Shown here: positions 1 through 8,104 of the stretch, in pieces
Layout of the letters: every line of letters begins with the position of its first letter
Position numbering within the stretch: position 1 is the stretch's first letter
Origin: Alphaproteobacteria bacterium
GTDB lineage: Bacteria; Pseudomonadota; Alphaproteobacteria; JAEULC01
Length of the DNA: 39,798 bases
Assembly: GCA_020851015.1 (NCBI GenBank)
Contig: JADZDN010000196.1
Span: forward strand, 1 to 39,798
Reading direction: 5' to 3'
Program-made: the position numbers and the translations under genes
Notes under the pieces: model-generated
Seen by the model: only the letters and a program-made list of their open reading frames with translations
Databases searched by the model: none
Told to the model about the DNA's origin: nothing

Positions 1-974
1 CCCTTGTTCACGAATTGCAGCGTGTAGGCCTTCTTGTAGTCGAGCCCGGCGTCGACGACCTTGGCCTTCACCATCTTGTCGAAGAAGCTCTTCTGCCGCG
101 CGTCGGTCATGGCGTTGATGCCGAGCTTCAGCGTGTCGCCGGAATCGACGATGCCGTATTCCTTCATCTTGGCGATCGAGAAGGCGATCTGGGCATCGTC
201 CATCTCGGGATTGTCCTTCTTGATCATGTCGTTCGCGGCCTTGTTGTCGCCGTAGAGATAGTTGTACCAGCCGACCGCCGTGGCATCGACGAAGCGTTGA
301 ACCATGTCCGGGTTCTTCTCGATGATGTCGTTGCGGGTCTCGACCGTCGTGGCGTAGGTGTCGAACCCGTTGTCCGCGAGCAGGAAGATGTTCGGCTTGA
401 ACTTGCCCTGGCGCTCGACCTCGAACGGCTCGGCCGTCACGTAGCCTTGCTGCGCCAGCTTCTTGTCGGCCAGGAACGGCGCGGCATTGAACGTATAGGG
501 CTTCACCTGCCCCTCGGTGAAACCGTACTCCGCGATCATCCACTGGTAGAAGCTGGCGAACCCGCCCTTGCCGACCAGCAGCGTGGTCTTCTTCAGGGAC
601 TCGAACGTGTCGAAGCCCTGGCCGGGATGGGTCATGAAGCACTGCGGATCCTTCTGCATCCCGGCGGCCACGACCCTGGTCGGGATACCCTCCTTCACCG
701 CGCTGAAGGCCTGGATCATGTTGCCGCCCATCAGGAACTCGATGCGGCCGGCGGGCAGCAGGGCGCGCTCGTTGCTCTGCGGGCCGCCCGGGCGGATGGT
801 GACGTCGAGCCTGTATTTCTTGAAGGTCCCGTCCACGAGCGCCTGGTAGTACCCGCCGTGCTCGGCCTCGGCCTTCCAGTTGGTCGCGAAGGTCACCTTG
901 TCCTGCGCCCTCGCTGGCGCGGCCAACGAAAGCGAGGCCAGCACCGCCAGCGACGTCAGCAACCGTACCGTCAT
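1..974 (-). CDS. ABC transporter substrate-binding protein, NMT1/THI5 (SsuA) type, C-terminus cut by window edge
   Basis: Periplasmic binding protein of an ABC importer, of the NMT1/THI5-like family that binds small sulfonates, pyrimidines or aromatic nitrogen compounds. The reading frame starts at an ATG at 972-974 with a cleavable signal peptide (MTVRLL, then a hydrophobic stretch ending APARAQ). The mature part opens DKVTFATNWKAEAEHGGYYQA, a typical first strand and helix of this fold. About 324 residues are visible, so little of the usual 320-340 residue protein should be missing. It lies downstream of the ridA-like and creatininase-family genes on the same strand, with a 127 bp gap, and is probably followed outside the window by its permease and ATPase. 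The substrate cannot be read from sequence; the neighbours suggest a cyclic amide or pyrimidine-like compound. Confidence 0.88.
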   Translation of the reverse strand, partial: MTVRLLTSLAVLASLSLAAPARAQDKVTFATNWKAEAEHGGYYQALVDGTFKKYRLDVTIRPGGPQSNERALLPAGRIEFLMGGNMIQAFSAVKEGIPTRVVAAGMQKDPQCFMTHPGQGFDTFESLKKTTLLVGKGGFASFYQWMIAEYGFTEGQVKPYTFNAAPFLADKKLAQQGYVTAEPFEVERQGKFKPNIFLLADNGFDTYATTVETRNDIIEKNPDMVQRFVDATAVGWYNYLYGDNKAANDMIKKDNPEMDDAQIAFSIAKMKEYGIVDSGDTLKLGINAMTDARQKSFFDKMVKAKVVDAGLDYKKAYTLQFVNK

Positions 975-1101
975 CCCCTACCCCTTTGTATTCCGGCCGG
1001 CCCGCGCCCGGAAATCTTCTATCTATTGAGACAAACCTTATGCCGTCCCGGGAAGGCTTGGCAACCTGGACACCCGATCTTGATCGGATCGGGTTACACG
1101 C

Positions 1102-1917
1102 TCATGTCGGCGCCGGGCCGCGCCCCTGCAGCGTCGACAGCGGCAGGCGGTGGACCTCTTCCAGCAGCGCCACGAGCTGCCGCGCCGCGTGGTCCACCAC
1201 CTTGGCGCCGCGCGCGGCATCGGCATCGGTGGCGTCGCCGCAGGCGCCATCGGGATTGAGATCCTGGGTCTGCCAGGCGAGCTTGGCTGTGCCGGTCGGC
1301 CCGAGCAGCTTGTAGTCCTTCGCCATGCGCTGGCCCAGGGATTCGAAGTTGCGCAGCTTGTCGCGCCGAACCAGGTCGGGGCGCAAATGCATCATCATCG
1401 AGGTTTCCACCGAGCCGCCATGGATGCCGTGGCGCAGCTCCTCGGCCGGAAACAGCCCGTCGGGCACGCCGAAGGAATACCAGCTCGACGCCACCGCGAT
1501 CATGCCCAGGCGCACGCGCAGCTCGCGCGCGACGATTTCCATCACCTGCGACTGGCCGCCGTGGCTGTTGAACAGGACCAGCTTGCGCACCCCGGCCCGG
1601 TGGACCGACTCGCCGATCTCGGTCCACAGCCGCGCCAGAGTCTCGGCCGACAGGGTCAGCGTGCCGGGAAAAGCCAGATGCTCGTTGCTCTTCCCCACCG
1701 CCTGGGTCGGCAGGACTATGATCGGCAACTTGGCCGGCATCCGCTCCAGCGCGCGGGCGACGATGCCGTCCGCGATGCAGGCATCGACCACCACCGGCAA
1801 ATGCGGTCCGTGCTGCTCGACCGCCGCCACCGGCAGCACCGCGATCGCCCGTCCGGCCGGCAGCGCCGCGAAATCCTCGGTGGTCATCTCCACCCACAGG
1901 CGGCGGGGCAGTCCCAT
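1102..1917 (-). CDS. Creatininase-family amidohydrolase
   Basis: Metal-dependent amidohydrolase of the creatininase family (creatinine amidohydrolase, ArfB, MftE and relatives), 271 residues, cytoplasmic. Family metal ligands are visible and match Pseudomonas creatininase numbering at E34, H36 and D45 within the EQHGPHLP...D stretch. A second metal region is NSHGGQ (H119), followed by HGGSVETS near residue 170, the usual family signature. The start is the ATG at 1915-1917, 18 bp downstream of the ridA-like stop, so the two are probably co-transcribed. Family members open cyclic amides (creatinine) or cleave formamides and peptides, so the exact substrate is uncertain. Beside ATP-dependent hydantoinase genes, a ring-opening role on a creatinine- or hydantoin-like compound is a reasonable inference. 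Confidence 0.9.
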   Translation of the reverse strand: MGLPRRLWVEMTTEDFAALPAGRAIAVLPVAAVEQHGPHLPVVVDACIADGIVARALERMPAKLPIIVLPTQAVGKSNEHLAFPGTLTLSAETLARLWTEIGESVHRAGVRKLVLFNSHGGQSQVMEIVARELRVRLGMIAVASSWYSFGVPDGLFPAEELRHGIHGGSVETSMMMHLRPDLVRRDKLRNFESLGQRMAKDYKLLGPTGTAKLAWQTQDLNPDGACGDATDADAARGAKVVDHAARQLVALLEEVHRLPLSTLQGRGPAPT

Positions 1918-1935
1918 GGCAGCTACTCCATCGCC

Positions 1936-2322
1936 TCAGGCGCGGGCGGCATAGACCTCGATCTCGACCAGCCAGGCGGGCTGCGCCAGGCCCGCGACGA
2001 CCAGCAGGGTCGAGGCGGGAAGATACCCCGCGAGAACCCGCTCGCGCACCTCGCGCAAGGCCCGCAGGTGCTCGGGACCGACGGAATAGGTCGTCAGCTT
2101 GACGATATCCGTCAGCCGCATGTCGGCGCTTTTCAGGATGGCCTGGATGTTGCCCCAGATGATCTCGGCCTGCTCGCGCGCGTCGTGCCCCACGCGGCCG
2201 TCCGGATGCACGCCAACCTGCCCGGAAATGAACAGCCAGCGGGCATTCGCCGGCGCCTCCATGCCATGCGCGTACAGCGCGGCCGGCGGCGCGATCATGG
2301 GCGGCGTGTGGGCCTTGAGCAT
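1936..2322 (-). CDS. RidA/YjgF family protein lacking the catalytic arginine
   Basis: Small Rid-family protein of 128 residues, expected to form a trimer with active sites between subunits. I chose the ATG at 2320-2322 because ATAGGAG lies just upstream; the frame is open further back but has no ribosome binding site there. Family landmarks are FISGQVGVHPDG (31-42), the IVKLTTY strand (74-80) and LVEIE near the end. In archetypal RidA the late PARS motif supplies the arginine (Arg105 in E. coli) that holds the imine substrate's carboxylate. Here the motif reads PAST (102-105), with serine in that position, so classical 2-aminoacrylate deaminase activity is doubtful and the protein fits the Arg-less Rid subgroups often found in catabolic operons. 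It heads the leftward operon, divergent from the IclR gene. Confidence 0.88.
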   Translation of the reverse strand: MLKAHTPPMIAPPAALYAHGMEAPANARWLFISGQVGVHPDGRVGHDAREQAEIIWGNIQAILKSADMRLTDIVKLTTYSVGPEHLRALREVRERVLAGYLPASTLLVVAGLAQPAWLVEIEVYAARA

Positions 2323-2392
2323 TGCATCGACTCCTATCGCACTTCGATACCAACAGATTGAAACAGCTACTCTTTCTCCACAAGCAGCCGGC

Positions 2393-2422
2393 TTGACAAT
2401 CAACCGTCGCGGTCCCTAGGTT
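2393..2422 (+). promoter_or_regulatory. Candidate sigma-70 promoter of the IclR gene
   Basis: A perfect TTGACA at 2393-2398 is followed, after 18 bp, by TAGGTT at 2417-2422, about 30 bp before the IclR ATG. The -10 partly overlaps the inverted repeat that starts at 2420. This is read by eye; the -10 is a weak match. Confidence 0.5.
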
Positions 2423-2439
2423 CGTTTGGGGAAACGAAC
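2420..2439. promoter_or_regulatory. Perfect inverted repeat, probable IclR operator
   Basis: GTTCGTTT (2420-2427) and AAACGAAC (2432-2439) form an exact 8-bp inverted repeat around GGGG. It lies in the 130 bp divergent spacer between the ridA-like and IclR genes, overlapping the likely -10/start region of the IclR promoter. IclR proteins bind such short palindromes and often repress themselves, so it is a natural operator candidate for one or both directions. Confidence 0.6.
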
Positions 2440-2452
2440 GACGTTCAAATAG

Positions 2453-3220
2453 ATGAACACCGAGGTCAAGTCGGCCGCGCGGGTGCTGGAGCTGCTGGAA
2501 CTGCTGGCACGCTGCCCCGCGCCCATCGGCCTCAAGGACGTCGTCGCCACCCTCGCCTTCCCCAAGAGCAGCGCCCACGGCCTGCTGCAGACGCTGGTGG
2601 CGCGCGGCTATGCCGAGCGCGACGGCGCCGACCGCTATGCCTTGCACGAGTCGTTCCGGCAAACGCCCGGCTGGATCGGCGGCAGCGAGGCGCAGCTCCT
2701 GGCCCTGGCGCAGCCCATCATGGACCAGTTGCGCGACGAGCTTGGCGAGACGGTCTTCCTGGGCGTGCGCGGCGCGCGCGGCGACGTGAAGGCGCTGGGC
2801 AAGGCGGCCAGCCGCGCGCCGATCCGCTACGACGCCGATCTGGCCGGCCTGCGTCCCGCCTATTGCACCGGCATGGGCCGGGTGCTGCTGGCCTGGTGGG
2901 ACCCCGTTTCGACCGAAGCCTACCTGACGCGCACCAAGCTGCGCGCCTATACGGCGAACACCGTCACCGACCGGGCGAAGCTGCATGGCTTGCTGGCGCA
3001 GGTGCGCAGCGACGGCTACGCCGTGCTCAACCAGGAATACGTGCTCGGCGGAACGGCGACCGCGGCACCGGTCCTGCACCGCGACGGGACGGTCGCCGCC
3101 GCCTTGAACGTCGGCACGGTGTCCTCGCGCTATCCACAGGCAAAACACCGCATCATCGCCGCCGTGATCCGCGCCGCCGGCCGCATCAGCCAGCGCCTCG
3201 GCTATCGCAAGGCGGCCTGA
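2453..3220 (+). CDS. IclR family transcriptional regulator
   Basis: A 255-residue regulator with the standard IclR layout. The N-terminal winged helix-turn-helix occupies roughly residues 1-65 (AARVLELLELLA, then KSSAHGLLQTL as recognition helix and GYAERDG as wing). A C-terminal effector domain (about 80-250) contains LRPAYCTGMGRVLLA and GYAVLNQEY, typical of the family's ligand pocket. It starts at the ATG 14 bp after a perfect palindrome and ends 19 bp before hyuA, so it is probably the first gene of the hydantoinase/Dpp operon and a local regulator responding to the pathway substrate. The ligand is unknown. Confidence 0.93.
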   Translation: MNTEVKSAARVLELLELLARCPAPIGLKDVVATLAFPKSSAHGLLQTLVARGYAERDGADRYALHESFRQTPGWIGGSEAQLLALAQPIMDQLRDELGETVFLGVRGARGDVKALGKAASRAPIRYDADLAGLRPAYCTGMGRVLLAWWDPVSTEAYLTRTKLRAYTANTVTDRAKLHGLLAQVRSDGYAVLNQEYVLGGTATAAPVLHRDGTVAAALNVGTVSSRYPQAKHRIIAAVIRAAGRISQRLGYRKAA

Positions 3221-3239
3221 ACCAGGAGACATTGAGAGC

Positions 3240-5282
3240 ATGGGCTATCGCATCGGCGTCGATATCGGAGGCACGTTCGCGGATTTCTGCGCGCTGGACG
3301 AGAGCACGGGAAAGCTGTCGACGCTGAAGGTCCTGTCCACGCCCGCCGAGCCGGGGCGGGAGGTCATCACCGGCCTCGGCGAGCTGGAGCGGCGCTTCGC
3401 GATCAAGCCGGGCGACGTGTCCTATTTCACCCATGGCACGACCGTCGGCATCAACTCCGTGATCCAGCGCAAGGGCATCCGCCTCTGCCTGTTCACCACC
3501 GAGAATTTCGTCGACGTGCTTGAACTGGCGCGCTTGAAGATGCCCGATCCCTACCACCTGATGTCCTCGCGCCCGCAACCCTTGGTCACGCGCGAACGGG
3601 TGATCCCGGTGCGCGAGCGCATGCTGGCGGACGGCACGGTCAAGGATCCGCTCGACAAGGACAGCGTCCGCAAGGCGCTCGACCGCGCCCGGGCGCTGGG
3701 CGCCCAGGGCATCGTGGTCGCCCTGCTCCACTCCTATCGCAACCCGGCGCACGAGCGCGAGGTCAAGCGCCTGGTCGCCGAATGGGCGCCGGAGATGCCG
3801 GTCTACTGCTCCAGCGACGTGTGGCCGATCATCCGCGAGTACGAGCGCACGACGACCGCGACCATCCACGGCTACGTGCAGCCGCGCATCACCCAGTACC
3901 TGACCTCGCTACAGGCCGCGCTCAAGCAGGCGGGCGTCATGGCCGAGGCGATGGTGACCAAGTCGAACGGCGGGGTGATGACCGCCGAGCTGGGCAAGCA
4001 GTCCTGCCTGCAGATGCTGCTGTCGGGCACCGCGGCGGGCGTGATCGGCGCCGGCTTCGCCGCGCGCCAGGCCGGGCTCGACCGGGTGATGAGCCTGGAC
4101 ATCGGCGGCACCTCGGCCGACGTGGCGATCATCGTCGACGGCACGCCCAGCTACGGCACGGGCGAGACGGTCGGCGAGTTTCCCATCTTCATTCCCACCG
4201 TTTCCGTGACCTCGATCGGCGACGGCGGCGGCTCGATCGCGACCGTGGACGATTTCGGCGCCCTGAAGGTGGGGCCGGAGAGCGCCGGCTCGACCCCTGG
4301 GCCAGCCTGCTATGGCCGCGGCGGCACCCGCCCGACCATGACCGACGCCTTCGCGGTCTGCGGCTTCATCGGCCACGGCAACCTGGGCTACGACGCGGTG
4401 ACGGTCGACCTGGACAAGGCGCGCGCGGCGATCGGCACGATCACCGGCAAGCTGGGCCGCGACGCCGAGCAGACCGCCGAGGCGATCATCCAGGTGGCGG
4501 TCGCCGGCATGTACCGCGAGGTCAGCAAGCTCGCCTCGCGCCAGGGCGTCGATCCGCGCGACTTCGCGCTGCTGGCCTTCGGCGGCGCCGGCCCGATGCT
4601 GGGCTGCTTCCTGGCACGCGAGCTGGGCATGGGCAAGGTGATGATCCCGACCACGCCCGGCGTATTGTCGGCGCTGGGCGGTCTGATCGCCGACATCAAG
4701 AACGACTTCATCACGACCGCTTACTACATGCTGGCGCCCGAGGAGACCGGGCGCCTGAAGCGCGAGTTCGACGCCCTGGCGCGCCGGGCCAAGGCCTGGA
4801 TCGCCGAGGAGCAGAAATTCGCCGGGCCGCACGTCCTTCAGCCCTCGGCCGACATGCGCTATCGCGGACAGTCCTTCGAGATCGAGGTGCCGCTGAAGCT
4901 GGAATGGCTGATGGCGGGCGAAGTCGACAAGATCGCCGCCGCCTTCCATGCCGAGCACGACCGGCTCTACGGGCACAGCGACGCCGGCGACGCGATCCAG
5001 ATCATCAGCCTGCGCATGGTCGTGGTGGGCGCCTCGCCGCAGCCCAAGCTGCCGGTGCAGGACAAGCGCACCGATGCGCCGAAGCCGGCGAAGCGGATCG
5101 AGGTATGGATGGACGGCAAGCGGCAGACGGTGCCGCTCTACCGCCGCGCCGACCTGGGCCACGGCCACCGCTTCGCCAGCCCCTGCGTCATCGTGCAGGA
5201 GGACAGCACCACCTGCGTCCCGGCCGGGTTCGACGGCTCGATCGACGCCAACGGCAACATTCTTTTGAGCCTGAGGGCCTAG
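3240..5282 (+). CDS. hyuA: Hydantoinase/oxoprolinase A subunit (ATP-dependent)
   Basis: Subunit A of an ATP-dependent cyclic-amide hydrolase (N-methylhydantoinase, 5-oxoprolinase, or the related acetone/acetophenone carboxylases), 680 residues, full length for the family. The N-terminus carries the ASKHA-type phosphate-binding motif (VDIGGTFADF, residues 7-16), followed by FTHGTTVGINSV; a second nucleotide-binding element is LDIGGTSADVA in the middle. The start ATG at 3240 follows CAGGAGA. It ends 9 bp before hyuB, and the two products should form the working enzyme. The substrate is not fixed by sequence: a hydantoin or N-methylhydantoin would fit the creatininase-family neighbour, but the same subunits carboxylate ketones in other bacteria. 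Confidence 0.93.
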   Translation: MGYRIGVDIGGTFADFCALDESTGKLSTLKVLSTPAEPGREVITGLGELERRFAIKPGDVSYFTHGTTVGINSVIQRKGIRLCLFTTENFVDVLELARLKMPDPYHLMSSRPQPLVTRERVIPVRERMLADGTVKDPLDKDSVRKALDRARALGAQGIVVALLHSYRNPAHEREVKRLVAEWAPEMPVYCSSDVWPIIREYERTTTATIHGYVQPRITQYLTSLQAALKQAGVMAEAMVTKSNGGVMTAELGKQSCLQMLLSGTAAGVIGAGFAARQAGLDRVMSLDIGGTSADVAIIVDGTPSYGTGETVGEFPIFIPTVSVTSIGDGGGSIATVDDFGALKVGPESAGSTPGPACYGRGGTRPTMTDAFAVCGFIGHGNLGYDAVTVDLDKARAAIGTITGKLGRDAEQTAEAIIQVAVAGMYREVSKLASRQGVDPRDFALLAFGGAGPMLGCFLARELGMGKVMIPTTPGVLSALGGLIADIKNDFITTAYYMLAPEETGRLKREFDALARRAKAWIAEEQKFAGPHVLQPSADMRYRGQSFEIEVPLKLEWLMAGEVDKIAAAFHAEHDRLYGHSDAGDAIQIISLRMVVVGASPQPKLPVQDKRTDAPKPAKRIEVWMDGKRQTVPLYRRADLGHGHRFASPCVIVQEDSTTCVPAGFDGSIDANGNILLSLRA

Positions 5283-5291
5283 GGGTAGGAA

Positions 5292-7295
5292 ATGTCGATC
5301 GACAAGGTAACGCTGCAGGTCTTCGCCAATCATGCCCAGGCCGCGGCCGACAGCATGGCCTTCACGCTGTTCCGCACGGCGCATTCGACCTTCGTGAAGG
5401 AGACCGAGGATTTCACCACGGGCCTGACGACGCCGGACGGCATGACCTTCGCCAGCCCGCGCGACCTGGGCGCGACGTGGTTCATCGGCCTGGACTACGG
5501 AAATGCCATCAAGCTGATCAAGGACTACCGGCCGGGCGACATCTGCGTCACCAACGATCCCTATAGCGGGTTCGTGTGCACGCACACGCCCGACCTGCAC
5601 ATGTGGAAGCCGATTTTCTGGCAGGACAAACTGGTCGCCTTCGCGGTCAGCCACATCCACAACACCGACGTCGGCGGCGCGGTCCCGGCCTCGCTGTCGC
5701 GCCAGCTGACCGAAATCCACCAGGAGGGAATCCGCATCCCGCCGGCGAAGATCTACGAGGAAGGCAAGCTCAACCAGCCGCTGCTCGACATCATGTTGAC
5801 CAACGTGCGCATGCCCGAGCAGAACCACGGCGACCTGAAGGCCCAGATCGCCGCCATGAACACCGGCGAGCGCAAGGTCCACGACATGTGCCGCAAGTTC
5901 GGCGGCGACATCTTCCAGCAGGGCGTGAAGGACCTGCTCGACCTGGGCGAGAAGCAGGCGCGCAGCCTGATCTCCCGCATCCCGGACGGCGACTACTTCT
6001 TCGCCGACTACCTGGACGAGGACGCGCCGGGCGGATTGCCCGTCCGGCTGGCCTTGACCTTGAAGATCAAGGGCGACGAGGCGGTGCTCGACTTCACCGG
6101 TTCCGATCCGCAGCTCCTGTCCTCGTTGAACGTGCCCACCGGCGGGTCCGAGCGCCACATCCTGCTGATGGTCGGCTACAACTACTGCCTCTATTCGATC
6201 GACCCCTCGATCCTGCTGAATGGCGGAATTACCCGCCCGGCGCGATGCGTCATTCCCGAGGGCACGATCCTGAACCCGAAATTCCCCGCCGCCGTGGGCA
6301 TGCGCAGCATGACTTGCGGACGGCTGCAGGGTGTCACCATCGGCGCGTTCCAGGCGGCCGTGCCGGACCTTCTGCCCGCGGGACCGGCGGGCAGCAGCGC
6401 GATCATGAACGTGAAGACCATCGACAACACGACCGGACGCCTGCTGATGGCCTCGATCGACCCGATCACCGGCGGCGCCGGGGGCTGGTCGGGCAGCGAC
6501 GGGGCGGACGGATCGGGCGCGAACTCCAGCTTCCTGAAGAACACGCCGGTGGAGATCAACGAGGTCGAGGTGCCGATCCATATCGAACGCTACGGCCTGA
6601 TCCCCGACTCCGGCGGCGCCGGCAAGCACCGCGGCGGGCTGGGCACGTTCCTGGAGTTCCAGGTCTTCGCGCCCAATACCGTCGTCACGGCGCGCAACCG
6701 CGACCGCACCCGCTTCGCCGCCTGGGGCGCCAATGGCGGCCGGCCGGGCGCCACGTCGGCTTTCTGGCGCAACAAGGGCAGCAGCAAGGCCGTCGACCTG
6801 GGCAACACCGACGTCGTGGCGCTGGACCCGGGCGACGTGATCCTGGTGGAGGGCTGCGGCGGCGGCGGCTGGGGCAACCCCTGGGAGCGCGACGCGGCCG
6901 AGGTGCTGTTCGACGTGCAGCAGGGCAAGGTGTCGGTCGCTTCGGCCGAGACGTTCTATGGCGTCGTAATCCGCGACAATGCCGTCGACGCGGCGGCGAC
7001 CGCCGTGGCGCGGGCGCGGCTGTCGGCGGCCAAACGCAGCCCGGCGCACTTCAACTACAACGACAGCCGAAACGAGTACGAACGCGCCTGGACCGACGCC
7101 AACTACGCGGCGCTGGCGGAGCTGTTGCAAACCCTGCCCGTCCATTGGCGCCACTTCCTGAAGAAGCGGGTCTTCGAGGAGGTGGCCAGCCTGCCCGCGG
7201 CCGAGCGGCGCGGCGACGGGCGCGAGGTGCGCAAGGCGTTTGCGATGGCGGTCCAGGAATTCCCGCAGCTTCGGCCGCACCGCGCGGCGGAATAG
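5292..7295 (+). CDS. hyuB: Hydantoinase/oxoprolinase B subunit
   Basis: Subunit B, partner of the preceding subunit in ATP-dependent hydrolysis of a cyclic amide or in ketone carboxylation. Family features include ETEDFTTGLTTPDG near residues 37-50, the GDICVTNDPYSG stretch near 85, HIHNTDVGGAVP near 125 and the glycine-rich VEGCGGGGWGNP near 520. At 667 residues it is longer than the commoner 520-590 residue B subunits; the extra length is a C-terminal tail after the glycine-rich motif, of a kind also seen in carboxylase-type members. The GTAGGAA before the ATG serves as ribosome binding site. The gene ends 8 bp before the dehydrogenase, indicating one transcript. Confidence 0.92.
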   Translation: MSIDKVTLQVFANHAQAAADSMAFTLFRTAHSTFVKETEDFTTGLTTPDGMTFASPRDLGATWFIGLDYGNAIKLIKDYRPGDICVTNDPYSGFVCTHTPDLHMWKPIFWQDKLVAFAVSHIHNTDVGGAVPASLSRQLTEIHQEGIRIPPAKIYEEGKLNQPLLDIMLTNVRMPEQNHGDLKAQIAAMNTGERKVHDMCRKFGGDIFQQGVKDLLDLGEKQARSLISRIPDGDYFFADYLDEDAPGGLPVRLALTLKIKGDEAVLDFTGSDPQLLSSLNVPTGGSERHILLMVGYNYCLYSIDPSILLNGGITRPARCVIPEGTILNPKFPAAVGMRSMTCGRLQGVTIGAFQAAVPDLLPAGPAGSSAIMNVKTIDNTTGRLLMASIDPITGGAGGWSGSDGADGSGANSSFLKNTPVEINEVEVPIHIERYGLIPDSGGAGKHRGGLGTFLEFQVFAPNTVVTARNRDRTRFAAWGANGGRPGATSAFWRNKGSSKAVDLGNTDVVALDPGDVILVEGCGGGGWGNPWERDAAEVLFDVQQGKVSVASAETFYGVVIRDNAVDAAATAVARARLSAAKRSPAHFNYNDSRNEYERAWTDANYAALAELLQTLPVHWRHFLKKRVFEEVASLPAAERRGDGREVRKAFAMAVQEFPQLRPHRAAE

Positions 7296-7303
7296 CGGCG
7301 GAC

Positions 7304-8080
7304 GTGGACATCCGCTTCGAAGGCAAGACGGTCGCCGTGACCGGCGCCGCGCGGGGCATCGGAGGCGGCATCGTCGCGGGGTTCGCCGAGCGCGGCGCCA
7401 AGGTCTGGGCCTGCGACCTGCTGGCCGACGAGCTGGGCAAGCTGAAGGAGCGGGTGACGCCCGCGCGCGGCGGCAGCGTCGAGACGCGTGCCGTCGACCT
7501 GTCCCGGTCGGACCAGGTCAACGGCTTCGTGCGCGAGGCCGAAGGCGCGGCCGGCGCCCTCGATGTCCTGGTGCATGTCGCGGGCGGGGTGCGCGGCCAG
7601 GCGAAGCAGCCGGTGGAGACCGTCAGCGACGCGGACTGGGAAGCCATTCAGGACGGCAACCTGACCAGCGCCTTTTACGCCGCCCGGGCCGCGGTGCCGG
7701 GGATGAAGCGCCGGGGCGACGGACGGATCGTCGTGATATCGAGCCGCGCCGGCCTGGGCGTAAGCCTCACCGGCATCCAGTCCTACGCGACGGCCAAGGC
7801 CGGCCAGATCGGACTGGTGCGCCAGCTTGCCCATGAGCTGGGGCCGTTCGGCATCACCGTCAACGCGGTCGCGCCGGGCTTTCTGCGAACCAGCCCGGAC
7901 TACGAACGCCAGTGGCAGTCCTATGGCGAGGCGGGTCAGAAGGCGATGATCGAGCGCGTCGCCATGCGCCGGCTGGGCGAGCCGCGCGACATCGCCCATG
8001 CGGTAATGTTCCTGGCCTCGCCCTATGCATCGTGGATCACCGGCCAGGTCCTGCCCGTCACGGGCGGACCCATCGCGTAA
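7304..8080 (+). CDS. Short-chain dehydrogenase/reductase (SDR)
   Basis: NAD(P)-dependent oxidoreductase of the classical SDR family, 258 residues. The cofactor motif TGAARGIG lies at residues 13-20 and the usual NNAG strand is replaced by HVAGG (91-95). The catalytic tetrad is visible as N119, S147, Y161 and K165 (YATAK). I chose the GTG at 7304 because it gives the standard short lead into the first strand and begins 8 bp after hyuB stops; no ATG is available nearby. It probably oxidises an alcohol or reduces a ketone on the same pathway compound. An SDR beside HyuA/HyuB homologues also recalls the 1-phenylethanol/acetophenone carboxylase arrangement, an alternative reading of this operon. 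Confidence 0.9.
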   Translation: MDIRFEGKTVAVTGAARGIGGGIVAGFAERGAKVWACDLLADELGKLKERVTPARGGSVETRAVDLSRSDQVNGFVREAEGAAGALDVLVHVAGGVRGQAKQPVETVSDADWEAIQDGNLTSAFYAARAAVPGMKRRGDGRIVVISSRAGLGVSLTGIQSYATAKAGQIGLVRQLAHELGPFGITVNAVAPGFLRTSPDYERQWQSYGEAGQKAMIERVAMRRLGEPRDIAHAVMFLASPYASWITGQVLPVTGGPIA

Positions 8081-8104
8081 CGAAGGAAACAGGAGGAGGG
8101 AGAC

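Noticed and set aside
2323..2403. Longer RidA-like protein starting upstream
   Set aside because: The extension has no homology pattern and overlaps the promoter region; ATAGGAG favours the ATG at 2322.
3909..7280. Minus-strand open frame of over 1,100 codons opposite hyuA/hyuB
   Set aside because: It is the mirror of two well-recognised genes, rich in Arg/Ala/Gly/His with no domain pattern; long antisense frames are expected at this GC content.
7296..7303. SDR starting in the hyuB frame as a fusion
   Set aside because: hyuB ends with a clear TAG at 7293-7295 and the SDR is in another frame with a GTG at 7304.
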